From contig JAESIW010000200.1 in assembly GCA_016802295.1 (NCBI GenBank), forward strand, positions 754,107 through 818,106: DNA of 64,000 nucleotides. The letters run 5' to 3'. Below the pieces are notes generated by a model that did no database searches, was not told the origin of the DNA, and worked only from the letters and a program-made list of their open reading frames with translations. This document shows, piece by piece, positions 34,801 through 45,701 of the stretch. A program made the translations under genes and the position numbers. This DNA comes from Brachionus rotundiformis. Taxonomy: Eukaryota; Rotifera; Eurotatoria; Ploima; Brachionidae. The stretch's first letter is position 1, and every line of letters begins with the position of its first letter.

Positions 34801-36204
34801 ATTATTATAAAAAATCTCTTGTTTAAAAAAATAAAATCACGTTCTGTTTCCTTTTATGGGACGACTCGATGAGATGCTCTTTCAAAAGGTTTTTCTCTTT
34901 TATGGTTAATCAACAAGATACAGTAAACGCTCCAATAGAGAGCTCTGATTGTTTGAAATCATTAAAATAACGAACATAAAAACAAGAATGTATGTCATAG
35001 AAAATTTAGGTAATTATTAATTCAAAAGTACCCAGCAGCCTCAAACTTTTATCAATTTGGGTGCCAATTGAAAGCGAGAAATTCTCTCTTTGAGAATCTT
35101 GTTTGATAATCACAGAAAAATTAGGTTTTCTTATAGTAATGGGTTCTCAAAATTTTGTGATCAAATTTTTAAAATATTTACAAATATGTGTATTCTAAGA
35201 TTGATAATGATTTTGAATCTGAATGTAAATTAAATGATGAAGACTTTTTGTTATTAAAATCTAACAAAGATGATTTTGGATATATTTTTAATTGACGATT
35301 TTCGATACAACTAAATCAAATTTTAGGCAAAAGGGTTCTACTGTAGCGCCTTTGTCATAAAAGACCACTAAAAACTTATCCAATCTTTATTATTGAGTTC
35401 GTTTTTGATAAACGAAATGGCTTGAAAATTGAAATTATTACAATTATATGACTTAATCATGGCCATATGAGGACCTTTTTGTTACATTTTTATTGAAGAT
35501 TATTAAAAAGATTCATTGAAAAATCGGTCATTTCCATAACCCAATTTTAAACAAAAGAATTTATTTAATAGAAAATCTCATCACTCACTCACTCACTTTT
35601 TTTCTCCAAGTAAAAAACTGGCTCTGTAAATTCAAAATGTTACAGCATAATAAATTATTGTATTTTTTGTAACATTCTGAGAGAATTCTGCGAATTCAGC
35701 AGAAATTAAATATTAGGGCATTTATTGATTTGATAGAAATTATGGACATCATTAGCTGACTTTGACAGCTGATGCAACCATCAATTTTGTACCATGTTCT
35801 ATTTACAAGTTTTTTGGGAAAATTATGAGATTTTTTTAAATCTTGCTTTCTGATTTTCTTCAAACAGTTGTCTTAGCTAATTTCTTGGTGCCATTTACAA
35901 TTAATGGTAATTTGGTCATTTAATTTTATATTTTAAAAAGTCATGAAAAAAATATTTTAAATAAAAAAATTGTGCAACGATTGAAACAACTGATAAAATG
36001 TCAATTGAATAAAATAGTTGACTGGAAAAAGGATGATCAATACAATTGAAAATTGGTTTTATACAAAATTTAGTTTTGTAAACTTTTGAATAAAGCCTAA
36101 AGCTTCCTATTTTACTTAAATTTATCTGTAACAAGCTAATAATATGTTTTATATTTATAATTATTGACTAACATTTAAATATATTCAAATGATTAAATTG
36201 CATT
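34801..36204. other. Non-coding stretch
   Basis: AT-rich, with a short CACTCACTCACT run near 35583. No gene or repeat boundary supported apart from the start of the inverted arm at about 36205. Confidence 0.4.
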
Positions 36205-36242
36205 AAAAAATTTAATTTTAAAATAATTTTTATTCAAAATAT

Positions 36243-37085
36243 TTACATTGATAGCTTTTGGTTGATTTTCTTATTACGTTTTTCAAGTGCAGACTTTAAT
36301 TCGTCGATTAGAAGTTGATTCTTTGGCTCAAATTTAACCGGAGCCTGTTGAATGGTAGCTAGTTGATTTGGCAGCATAGTTGGTACGGGTGGCACAACAC
36401 TTTGATCACACTTTTCCCTGATTACAAAGTCTTCTTTTTTTTGTTTGTTTCTACTTTTGAAATAGAAATCAATAAGAAAATTAACAAAACCATCAGCGTC
36501 TATGTTTGCTTGACCATTCTTGTTGAACACACTCAAATTTTTGTCCATCAAAGCAACAAGTCTGTTCATCTCTGGCATGTCAATGTTGGTCTGAGTGTGC
36601 TGCTCTTGGGTTTCGTAATTGTCTGATCGAGTTAAAGTTGTCATTGAAATGAAGGAATTGAGCGAGCCGGCCATTGGCGATGAACTGAACATTTTATTTC
36701 TAATCAAGGTATTGTTATTGTTCATGTTTGTGTACTCAGATTCTTGTTCTGTCAAAGTGAAGTCATCTAATTTATAGAATGAAGAGTTGAGCGTGTCGAG
36801 AGAAAGATCAGATGGTAGATAGGAGAGAATTGGTCGTTTGATGAATTTGTCTTTTTCTTGGTCATGTGAGAAAAGCATTTTTTCGGACAAGTATTTTTGG
36901 AGTCGTGATCGATGCCACTTTTGGTATTTGGTCAACTTGTCGTAAACATAATTGTGGCTTGTGTTTGTCGAGAGGAGCAGATTCTTTTTCTTAGAACTAT
37001 TCAACCTAATCGCATAACGCTTAGACTTTTGGTTATCTGTCATCGAGATAGTGTCTGTTGGTTGTGGACTATTTTCTAGATTCAT
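36243..37085 (-). CDS. Unknown 280-residue protein, copy 2
   Basis: Same length and amino-acid sequence as the gene at 28954-29796, on the opposite strand. At the DNA level I noticed two silent third-position changes, and the flanks close to the gene differ by only about 1 in 50-100 bases. The 5' flank is shared, so both copies probably keep the same promoter. The complete absence of amino-acid changes alongside more strongly diverged outer arms suggests recent duplication, gene conversion or purifying selection. The product is predicted soluble, with a charged C-terminal helix. Function unknown. Confidence 0.8.
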   Translation of the reverse strand: MNLENSPQPTDTISMTDNQKSKRYAIRLNSSKKKNLLLSTNTSHNYVYDKLTKYQKWHRSRLQKYLSEKMLFSHDQEKDKFIKRPILSYLPSDLSLDTLNSSFYKLDDFTLTEQESEYTNMNNNNTLIRNKMFSSSPMAGSLNSFISMTTLTRSDNYETQEQHTQTNIDMPEMNRLVALMDKNLSVFNKNGQANIDADGFVNFLIDFYFKSRNKQKKEDFVIREKCDQSVVPPVPTMLPNQLATIQQAPVKFEPKNQLLIDELKSALEKRNKKINQKLSM

Positions 37086-37570
37086 TCATATAATTTAATT
37101 TAATTAAAGATTCAAAATTATTTTTCTACAAGATACTATGGTAACTCTCTAATTGCAAGCAAGTGATATGAATGTTTATATTATTGTATTAAAAATTTTA
37201 ATAAATTTTATTTTTCAAATTTTATTTATTTTTTATTCATTTTTTTGATTAGTTAAAAAAAATTCAAACCGAAAGATAATTAATTAAATTAATAAAAATC
37301 CAAAAGTGACTAAATTGACCAGTAATTAGTAATAGAATTATATAGAATAATAATAAAAAAGTTTATGTCTTAATATTATAAATTTAGTTATTTTTAATAT
37401 TTATTTAGAGATTTTTAAATATTAAAAAAATGTATTAGATCTGTATCATTTGATTTACCAATAAGATCTATTTAATTTACAGAATCTTTCTTTTTATCAT
37501 CAACTAGATTAAATTATACCGCAACTTAAGAAAATTTGTCAGAATTACTAAGTTACTTTCTTTGATTTTT

Positions 37571-38469
37571 GAATGGCATGTAATTATTAGTTATGTTATT
37601 AATATTGAAATAAAAAACAAAATTACTGAACTAAGGTACAAATGTATTTTTTTATGTCTAATATAATAAAAAAGGTACATAAATAAAAAAATTAATACAA
37701 TTTATATCAAATTAGAGCAAAAATGATTAAATATCGACAAAAATAATATTCACTGTTTTACTTTCTTTTTTGTTTGTTTGATCAAACTGGTCTACCGCGT
37801 TTTTTTTTAACTGGGGTCTCTTCAAGACGAATTTTTTTGATATTGGCTCTTGTACAGGCGGATCATCCGAGTCTGATTCTTCATATTCGCTGATATACAA
37901 AATGAACCTCGTCTGTCATTTCAATAAGGATAGAGTTGTTAAAACTATAGCTTTAAACGAATTGTACATTTTGTACATTGATACCAAATGACATCGCCAG
38001 GCAAATTATCTGTGGCTCGTTTACAGGTCCAATCGTTATCAGCAAAAGCCATAGCTAGATTTCCTTGAGCTGATTCTAAGTTACGAAAACTACACAAAGA
38101 GAGGTAAACTTTTCCTTTTCCTCAAGTTTTTTTCGTTTGTTCTGGTTTAATGGACTCATCTTGGCTTAAGTTGTTTGGGATTTCGATTAAAGACATTTTG
38201 GATATAGTGAATATTGTCTAGCTCAATAATTTCCTTTATGTATAACACCAATAAACTCATCTTGTCTGAATCAGCTTTAGAAGGCTTAATTAATTATTGA
38301 AAAAGAGTTTTTTTAGATAAATATTTGTTTCTATTAGATCAATTTAGCTGTCAAAGAAATAAAACAGTCACTAAGTTAATCATATTTGACATTATTTAAT
38401 TTAATTGTATTAACAAAAAATATTTGACCCTAACATCAGTATTTTTGTTTTTTAAAAATATTATACGCG
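37571..38469. mobile_element. Segment present only in the right arm (putative insertion)
   Basis: The left arm reads continuously through this point (its equivalent is GATTTTTTAATTG), while the right arm is interrupted between TTTGATTTTT (37561-37570) and TTTTTAATTG (38470-38480). A T5 duplication at the edges is compatible with a target-site duplication but is weak in such AT-rich DNA. The segment carries a decayed coding fragment on the minus strand (37760-38110). No terminal inverted repeats were recognised. Confidence 0.5.
37760..38110 (-). pseudogene. Zinc-finger-like/AT-hook coding relic
   Basis: The minus strand reads ADNDWTCKRATDNLPGDVIW then YQCTKCTIRLK, a CX2C-containing block. A frameshift leads to SILIEMTDEVHFVYQ, and another to SDSDDPPVQEP and KKKRGRPV followed by a stop. 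The KKRGRP ending is AT-hook-like. At least two shifts and one stop break the frame. It resembles N-terminal DNA-binding parts of transposases such as FLYWCH-bearing MULEs, but the family is not established. Confidence 0.4.
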
Positions 38470-38956
38470 TTTTTTAATTGTATATAAATATTTTTAAAAA
38501 ACTTTAAGATTGTCCTATATAGAAAACATTACATTTGTTATATTTAATTATTTAAATGATTTACAGTTAGAATTATCTAAAAAACTTTTCTACCCACCTA
38601 ATAAAGCACCCTGTGCCTTTAAACTGATAAATATTACTGTATAAATTTTATACCATTTTTTGAATAAAAATTCGATTTTTTATCCAAGTTTAAAATCCAC
38701 AACAAAAATGGAACCTATGCTTTTATCTAATTAAATTTGATTTCTAAAATTCTATTAAACATGTTTATTGAGATAGCTATAATTATCAGAAATTGTTCTT
38801 TAGCTTATTCTTGGAGAAAAATATTTCTCCATAAATCTTAATTTCAAGAAATGTAGATTAGTTAATTAATTATGCTCTTTTATTAAAACTATTTATTATA
38901 TATCAATTAAGATAAAATTAGATAATAAGCTGACTAGTAAAATTTAATTAAATTTA

Positions 38957-39015
38957 AATTCAAGAGTTCATTTCAATAATCGACACTGGAGCTTCGTCAA
39001 TAAGTTTACTTTATT
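38957..39015 (-). pseudogene. Remnant of LRR gene 3' end
   Basis: The reverse complement carries CTTATTGACGAAGCTC and GATTATTGAAATGAACTCTT, matching the last codons of the LRR receptor gene at 27468-27514 with a few substitutions; the stop codon is changed. It marks the outer extent of the inverted duplication. Confidence 0.7.
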
Positions 39016-39020
39016 GAAGT

Positions 39021-40380
39021 GTTCAGTGATAAACAATTCGTTTGACCAATGTTAAAGCTAGCTCAAGTGTTAAGATAATTGTATAAACACATATTAAATT
39101 AATATTTTATATTTATTATTTTTGATTAGTAAAAATATAAGAAAAATTTAAATCGAAAGATTATTTATTTAATAGATTTATAAAATAGATACTTCTAGAA
39201 CTAGATTTAAAGATGTTTAAAAATTAGATCAATAAATCATTAAAAATTTATCAATTGAAATTAATTATTGAATAAAATATTATCATTCATCAAAAGCAAA
39301 ATATTTTCTAATTTTATTAAAAACTTAATCAGAAAAAAAACTTGCCATATTAGTAAAATTTTTAAATTGGAAAATTTTATTAGATTAACAAATGTAATTT
39401 TTTTAAGTTATTTTAAAATTAGACCCGGTTTAAGTAAAAATAAAATTGTTATTCAGTTTATCAATTTTTAAACAAGAAATATTTGCCAAAAAAAATATAA
39501 ATATATCTAATCAATCAATTTTAATTTTTTCTTAAAGACTTGTCTTTGAGTCAAAGTTTTAAGTCAAAGTTGTGACTTTGCTTAATTTTTTTTTTAAATT
39601 AGGAAAATAACTTAATATTTGCAAATAAATGATAAATTTTTCGAAATTTAAACAACCATAGTTTTTACATTTAAATTTTAATTAGAAACGAAAAATTGAT
39701 AAAAAATAGTCTGTTTAGACGAGTTGAAATTTTTTTTTTTTGAATTTTTTATAAGAGTCAAGTCAATCTGTGAATATTTTAGATTAATTTTTAAGGAATA
39801 AAAAGTTTTTTAAATTTTATGACTTATTAAAAACCTAATTTCTTTTTGATTATTCAAAAAACTTTTTGAAAATAATTCGATCAAAGTAAATTTATTTTTT
39901 TCTAAAAAGTAAAGATCATTAACCAGAGATGTATCAAACATAGATCAATTAATCTTTATTAATTAAACAATTAAAATTGAATGTTGAAATAAATTTAATA
40001 ATTGATAAAAATCAAAAACTTTTTTATTAATAAAATCTTTTAATCAAAAAAAAAATCTTAGTAAATTAAAAAATTCAATTTTATTTTCAAATTATTTAAA
40101 AAAAGACCTAGTTCCTAGGTAAACCGTTTTGGTCACTTTTTTACTACAAAAAATCATTATTAATTTTGAATTGAATTAATAAACATTGATTAATCAAAAT
40201 TAAAATACATATTAAAATTAAGCTCTTTTCTTCATTTATATTCTATTCTTTATACTAAACTTTTAAAAAATAACAATTTCAAAAGTTAAGATAATTTTGT
40301 CGAATTTTAACCAAAAATTCATGTGGTTCAAATAATGAATTTTATTTTAATTATTTAAAAAAAAATAAATAAAATTAATA
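39021..40380. other. AT-rich non-coding stretch
   Basis: Nothing beyond AT-rich background. The frame at 39268-39471 is Lys/Ile/Phe-rich and unsupported. A small repeated patch GTCAAAGTT occurs near 39550-39570. Confidence 0.4.
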
Positions 40381-41770
40381 ATGAAAGTTAAAATGCTTTG
40401 CCGCGATCCCAACGACTATGTTCGGGAGACCAAGAAGGACATTTTTAAGAGTAAAATTCTTCCAATTGCTTTTGACTTACTTGGTAATCAAGTCTTATTA
40501 AGTGCCCCGTAATTACGATTCATCACTACATCCACTGGAGGTTCCACGCGAGTACTCTCGCGCGCTCAACTCTACCAAACTTGAGCGTGTATTTGCCAAG
40601 CCATTCTTGGCCAGTCTGGACGGACACAAGGATGGCGTACATGCTCTGTGCAAACATCCCACTCAATTGAGCATTCTTCTGTCCGGCGCGTGCGATGGAG
40701 AGATTAAAATATGGAACCTGGCTCAACGCAAATGCATCCAAACTTACATAGCTCATGATGGCTTTGTGCGCGGCATATGCATGAACCCATCTGCTTCAAT
40801 GTTCTTCTCATGTGGCAATGACAAGATAATCAAACACTGGAACTATGATCCATTTACCAGATCCAAGAATCTTGAGGCCATTCAGACCATTGTTGGCAAA
40901 ACATTTTATACATCTATAGACCATCATTTCAAAAAGCCGGTCTATGTGACCAGTGGTGAAAGAGTCGATGTTTGGGACGTGAATCATCTGGAACCGATCA
41001 AGAGCTATTCATGGGGAGTCGATTCTCATTATTCGGCAAAATTCAGTCCCGTGGAGCACAACATTTTGGCCAGTTCAGCTGCAGATAGGTCAATAATTTT
41101 GTACGACATCCGTCAATCTGTGCCAATAAGAAAAGTTGTTTTGGCAATGAGCTCTAACCAAATATGCTGGAATCCGCTGGAGGCGATGATTTTCACAGCA
41201 GCGAATGAAGACCACAATTTATATACTTTTGATATGAGAAAATTAGACTGTCCACTACAGGTGCACAAAGACCATGTTGGTGCTGTAATGGCTATTGACT
41301 ATTCACCCACTGGTAAAGAGTTTGTCAGCGCCAGCTATGACAAGACGATAAGAATTTTCGAGGCCAAAAATGGTCACTCAAGAGAAGTGTACCACACTAA
41401 ACGTATGCAGCACGTAATGGCAATCAAATGGTCACTAGACAACAAGTACATAATCTCAGGTAGTGACGAAATGAATATTCGCCTGTGGAAAGCTCAGGCA
41501 GCTGAGAAACTTGGTCTAATGAAGCCTAGGGAACGCGAACAGCTCGAATATGGCGAAAAGCTTAAGGATAAGTTCAAGTATTTTCCTCAAATCAAAAGCA
41601 TTAAGCGACACAGACACTTGCCAAGACCAGTTTATAATGCGATCAAAGAGAACAGAATAATAAAATCTAGTAAACAAAGAAAGGAGGCTAACAGACGTGC
41701 CCATAGTAAGCCTGGTTCTGTACCTTACGTGCCAGAAAAGAATAAGGCCATTGTTGATGAACAAGAATAA
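40381..41770 (+). CDS. DCAF13: DCAF13/SOF1 WD40 protein (U3 processome)
   Basis: Two exons, 40381..40450 and 40503..41770, separated by a 52-nt GT-AG intron, give 445 residues, the same length as human DCAF13. Exon 1 encodes MKVKMLCRDPNDYVRETKKD, the conserved N-terminus. Exon 2 opens PRNYDSSLHPLEVPREYSRA. About seven WD40 repeats follow (such as SGACDGEIKIWNLAQRKCI, HDGFVRGICMNPSASMFFSC, SASYDKTIRIFEAKNGHSRE, SGSDEMNIRLWKAQAAEKLG), then the SOF1 C-terminal domain (REREQLEYGEKLKDKFKYFP, IKSIKRHRHLPRPVYNAIKE). The protein is a small-subunit processome factor in the nucleolus needed for 18S rRNA maturation, and in animals also a CUL4 substrate receptor. The ATG at 40381 is the conserved start. 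Confidence 0.95.
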
Positions 41771-41974
41771 AATTAAATTTATTTAATTTTGTAAATAAAA
41801 AGTATAAGCTGAAATTTTTATTCAAAACTTTAATATGTCCAATGCTTGACTTCAAAAAATTTCAACTCTTGGATTCGTTTAAGAGTTATTTTTTATCTAA
41901 TTAATATAAATCAATATTTAATTAGAAAAGCAATGTTATGAAAAATTTAAAATTGTTATTAAAATTGTTTCCTT

Positions 41975-42485
41975 TGCCAAAACTTGGTTAGATTTCTTCT
42001 TCTATCTTCTCCTCCCAGTGGAAAGATAGAAGGCGTCCACGTGCCCCCTCCATTCTCCCCTATCCTTAGCGACAATTTCTGCTTGTATCCATGTGAGTTC
42101 CATCTCTTTCAGTCTCATTCAACTGTTTTCCTCCAGGTCATCTTTGGTCTTCCAGCATTTCTCTTTCCTTGAGGTGTCCCAAATAGTGCAACTCTAGGAA
42201 TTTTGTCTGTTGACATTCTAAAAACATTACCAAGCCACTTAAGTGTTCTGCGTATAATGTTGCAGATTGACTAGGTCCTTGATCTGCTGTACAGCTCCTC
42301 ATTTGTAATAACTTTCGGATAGAAGATTCTTAAAATTTTTCGTAGGTAATTGTTATGGAATACTTTGATCTTTTGAAGATCACTGTCAGTCATTCGCCAG
42401 CATTCAGATCCATACAACAATACAGATTTGACCAGACTACTATAAAGATGTAATTTAGTCCTTAGTCGAAGGGATGACGATAGAT
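41975..42485 (-). pseudogene. RTE-like LINE RT C-terminal fragment
   Basis: The minus strand reads SVLLYGSECWRMTDSDLQKI, NNYLRKILRIFYP, IIRRTLKWLGNVFRMSTDKI, PRVALFGTPQGKRNAGRP and TWRKTVE, the conserved tail of RTE/craniofacial-protein-like non-LTR reverse transcriptases. A few stops and shifts interrupt it. The polymerase core is absent, consistent with 5' truncation during retrotransposition. Confidence 0.75.
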
Positions 42486-42692
42486 GTTAGCTCTAAATTT
42501 TTTCAATCTTATTTTATAATTTTAAGTTTTAGGGCTTTAAACACTTAGCACTGACTATATTTTCTAAATTACTTTTTTATCTAACTAAATTACAAATAAT
42601 AAATAAAAACATAAGATAAATTTGCAGAAATTATTCAAATTTTATTATCAATATCCAAAAAATATTTTAAAATAAGTAGAAAAAAATTTCAT

Positions 42693-42971
42693 CTAATTTG
42701 GAAAAAAATTAGTATAGTCAGCTGGTGTAGTTGTTGAATCTCGTTTGACACATCGATATAGAGCAGGATCAAAATAATAGCCCGGAAAGCAGACACATGT
42801 ACAGTCATGGAAGTTTTCAAAGGAATTCGGATAGCATGTCAAAGTGCAGTAAATACGGGTGGTAGACGTAGTAGTTGGATATGTCGTATCATAAGCATTT
42901 GGGTTATCCATGGGAAAACTGGACATTCCAGTTATTAGTAAAAAACTAATAAAATAAACCAATTTGAACAT
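42693..42971 (-). CDS. Small secreted cysteine-rich protein
   Basis: An intronless frame of 92 residues starting at the ATG at 42971. Residues 1-18 form a signal peptide (FKLVYFISFLLITGMSS). A Thr/Tyr/Asp-rich linker precedes one six-cysteine module: C-x3-C-x10-C-x-C-x-C-x11-C, including CVCFPGYYFDPALYRC, which resembles the second half of an EGF-like or EB-type module. The tail is Thr/Pro-rich. Six cysteines fit three disulphides in a secreted peptide. Nothing in the sequence says what it binds or does; it could be a matrix, cuticle or signalling component. It sits convergent to DCAF13 across an old LINE fragment. Confidence 0.6.
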   Translation of the reverse strand: MFKLVYFISFLLITGMSSFPMDNPNAYDTTYPTTTSTTRIYCTLTCYPNSFENFHDCTCVCFPGYYFDPALYRCVKRDSTTTPADYTNFFPN

Positions 42972-43490
42972 ATTTGAAAATTTTTAGCTAAAAAATTTTA
43001 AGAAATTATTTCTTTAAGTAAGTAAAGAGTTGAAGCAAAATGGCAGATAGAAAAGATCTTTGAATAAATTTCAAATTTTAATTTAAAAAATGTTTAAATT
43101 AATTTAATAAATGTTAAAAAAAATAATTTAACCTTTAAAACACACTTTAAAATAAATAATAGTGAATTTTATTTAAAAGATAAAATATAAGGCTGTAGTT
43201 TATAATTTATTTTATCTAAGATTTCAAAATAATTGCCGACCGAATTTTTTATAGAATGATAATACTAAAAATGATCTAGTAATGGAAGGAAAACATTTAA
43301 TTTTTTTTTTGTATTCAAAACCATCATTTAAATTATTAAAAAATTTGAGTAATTTGAGGTATTATTCATGTTACTATTCATTAGACAATTCAAAATTCTA
43401 TTCTGATTTTGCGATAAGAAGTAAGGTTCTAATTTTGGTTTGATTTAATTTCTAAATATCTCTCTATCAAACAAATCTATAATTCTTGGT
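42972..43490. other. Intergenic AT-rich stretch
   Basis: Upstream region of the secreted protein gene. No other feature seen. Confidence 0.4.
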
Positions 43491-43496
43491 TATACA

Positions 43497-43743
43497 TAGT
43501 AGTAGTAGTAGTAGTAAATAATACTGCGACCCTATTGGGTTAAGCTTCTTCGAAGCTATGGCAGTAAATTAGACTGTTTCTTGAGCCATTTGTCCAGGTT
43601 AATTTTGAAATTAATGATTGATTCGATATTGACGATGTATTGAGGTAGACTATTCCAGGCATTAACTACTCGATTTGTTAAGAAATGATATCGTTGCATG
43701 CAACTTTTCACATCTTCTCTTACTATACATTTTTCATGTCTTC
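43497..43743 (-). pseudogene. CR1/Jockey-like LINE, 3' part (split by piggyBac)
   Basis: On the minus strand the frame reads LRRHEKCIVREDVKSCMQRY, FLTNRVVNAWNSLPQYIVNI and FKINLDKWLKKQSNLL, then stops at about 43556. This is the terminal domain of CR1/Jockey-type RTs. Downstream comes GGGTCGCAGTATTATT and a (TAC)n microsatellite tail (43496-43517 on the plus strand as TAGTAG), the 3' end of the element. It continues in frame across the piggyBac insertion into 45702-46395. Confidence 0.85.
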
Positions 43744-43747
43744 TTAA

Positions 43748-45697
43748 CACTAGAACGCCCGGGGGTTTTTTAAACCCCTTTTTGATTTTAAAATGTCAAT
43801 AAAAATTTTTCTAAGAGGAGTTTTGTCAAAATTTTTTTTTTCCCTAATTGAAAATGTAAATTTAATTATTATTTTATTTTTGAAAATTAAAAATTATAAT
43901 AAAAGAATGTCAAAAAAAAAAATATACATAAACGCCCGGAGGGGGTTTTTTAAACCCCTTTAAAATTTTCCCTTTTCTATCGCTTAAAATTAATAAATTC
44001 TTAGAATAAAATAATAAAAACTTAAAAAATTATAAAATGCCAAAAAGGACTTCAGCTTTACGTGCTTTGGAACAGCTAACCAAAGCAAATGATGCAGATT
44101 CAGATGCTTCAGGAGACTCTGATTATGAAAATGAAGACTTTGATTCGGAAGTTGACTATGTTGAATCTGACGATTCAACAAACGATGAATGTGATAACCA
44201 AAGTGATGTCGACATTGATTTTTTCGAGTGTGCAAATGGTGACCAACAAACATCTGGACAATCTGGAAATGAAGATAAAACTTCTAAATCAGGCGTTATT
44301 TGGAATAAAATGAATGACAGTGATGAAACAAAAATAAGAAAAAGGATTTTTTTCAATGAAAAAGCAGGCCCTACAAGTTATGCTGCAACAAGGTTAGATA
44401 AGAGTGCTTTATCAGCTTTTTTAGTTATTTTCGATATGGCAATGGTGAAAATGGTACTTGAATGTACAAATGTTTTTGCCCAGACTATTGATCAAAGTCT
44501 TTCTTTTTCAAAGGAAGATATTCTTTGTTTCATTGGAGTTTTACTGTGTAGAGGTGTTTTTTGCCCAGGTATTCCTGTCAGAGAAATGTGGTCCAAATAC
44601 TATGGTATACCAATTATTACCAATTTCATGTCTAGAAATCGCTTTCTCCTGCTGATGAAATATCTCCGATTTGACAATAAGACATCGAGATCACAGCGTG
44701 TAACATCTGACAGCTTTTGCATGGTAAGAGATTTGTGGGAACGTCTAACCGAAAACTCGAAAGCTTGCTACCGGCCAAATCAATTCTTAACTGTTGATGA
44801 GCAATTGCTGCCATTAAAATGCAGGTGTAGATTCTTACAATACATGCCAAATAAACCTGATAAATTTGGCATAAAATTTTGGTTGTTAGTCGATGTGTAT
44901 TCAAAGTATATATTGAATGGCTTTCCATATTTAGGGAAAAATCATGACAAGCCAAATACTGAGTTACAAGGCGAATATGTTGTTAAGAAATTGATAGAGC
45001 CTTACAAAAACAAAGGATATTGTGTCTCGTCTGATAACTTTTTTACCTCTTATCGATTAGTAATGCAATTGTTAGCAGTGAAGACAAGGTTTATCGGAAC
45101 GATAAAATAAAATAAACCTGAGCTCCCAAAAAGTGTAAATTCAAAACAAGAACTTCATCACACGTCATTTTTTGAAGATGAAAACGGAGTTGTACTTACG
45201 TTTTATCAAGGGAAAACTGACAAAAATGTTGCTGTCTTGAGTTCTTTTCATGAGCGTGTTACAATTGATCATAGCCATAATAAGGTCATGATAAGGTCAT
45301 GTAATCAAAATAAAACTAATGTTACATGTTTTTCTTGTAAAAAATATTGCTGTGGTCCATGTAGTAATGAACAAAAAATAACAGTTTTATGTCAAAAGTG
45401 TTTTGAAGAGGGAAAGAGATTTTAGTCTCAAACTTTTATATATTTTTATGATTTTTTTTTAAATAATTATCATTTTTTTGCATATAATTAATTAATTAAT
45501 TACAATATACGAATGAAGAAGTCAGGAATAATATTTTTTCAATAATTTAATACATAAATAAAGCATAATTAGCTTAAATAAAACTTATTTTTCGCAAATA
45601 TGCTTAATTTTTTGCTTGTTATCCATTAAATTTATAAGGGGTTTTTTAGACCCCTTCCGGGCGTTAACGGTATAAAAAAAAATCGGGCGTTCTAGTG
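43748..45697 (+). mobile_element. piggyBac-like element with TTAA duplications
   Basis: The element is 1950 bp with perfect 14-bp terminal inverted repeats CACTAGAACGCCCG / CGGGCGTTCTAGTG, flanked by TTAA at 43744-43747 and 45698-45701. Just inside the ends are imperfect palindromes of the form GGGGTTTTTTAAACCCC. Another subterminal copy of the ACGCCCGGAGGGGG motif lies at 43931-43944, with an inverted counterpart CCCTTCCGGGCGTTAA at 45652-45667. It inserted into a minus-strand LINE and carries an internally deleted transposase. Confidence 0.95.
44037..45425 (+). pseudogene. piggyBac transposase with premature stop and internal deletion
   Basis: The ATG at 44037 opens an acidic N-terminus, then the DDE_Tnp_1_7 domain (CFIGVLLCRGVF, PNQFLTVDEQLLPLKCRC). 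Two catalytic aspartates are visible: D286 in LLVDVYSKY and D333 in SSDNFF. A TAA at 45108-45110 interrupts the conserved GTIK-x-NKPELP segment; the same frame then continues to 45425. After VLSSFHERVTIDHSHNK the coding jumps directly to the C-terminal Cys-rich zinc domain (CFSCKKYCCGPCSN, CQKCFEE). The block with the third catalytic aspartate and the insertion domain is therefore missing. At the junction ATAAGGTCATG is duplicated in tandem. The element is non-autonomous. Confidence 0.9.
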
Positions 45698-45701
45698 TTA
45701 A

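Larger units (their letters stand above)
36205..39020 (-). repeat. Inverted segmental duplication, right arm
   Basis: Reverse-complement copy of 27455-29838. It includes the second 280-codon gene, the upstream flank with TATCACTTGCTTGCAATTAG, and the motif GTCCTATATAGAAAACATTA at 38511-38530, which matches the left arm near 28410-28430. It also has a remnant of the LRR gene's last codons (38957-39015). It carries an extra segment of about 900 bp (37571-38469) that the left arm lacks. Confidence 0.85.

Noticed and set aside
36363..36626. Open frame antisense to the 280-codon gene, also present in the other copy
   Set aside because: It is conserved only because the sense gene is; it differs by one residue between copies where the sense codon change is silent.
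43496..43517. (TAG)n run considered as an independent microsatellite or CRISPR-like repeat
   Set aside because: It is the 3' microsatellite tail of the minus-strand LINE; no spacers exist.
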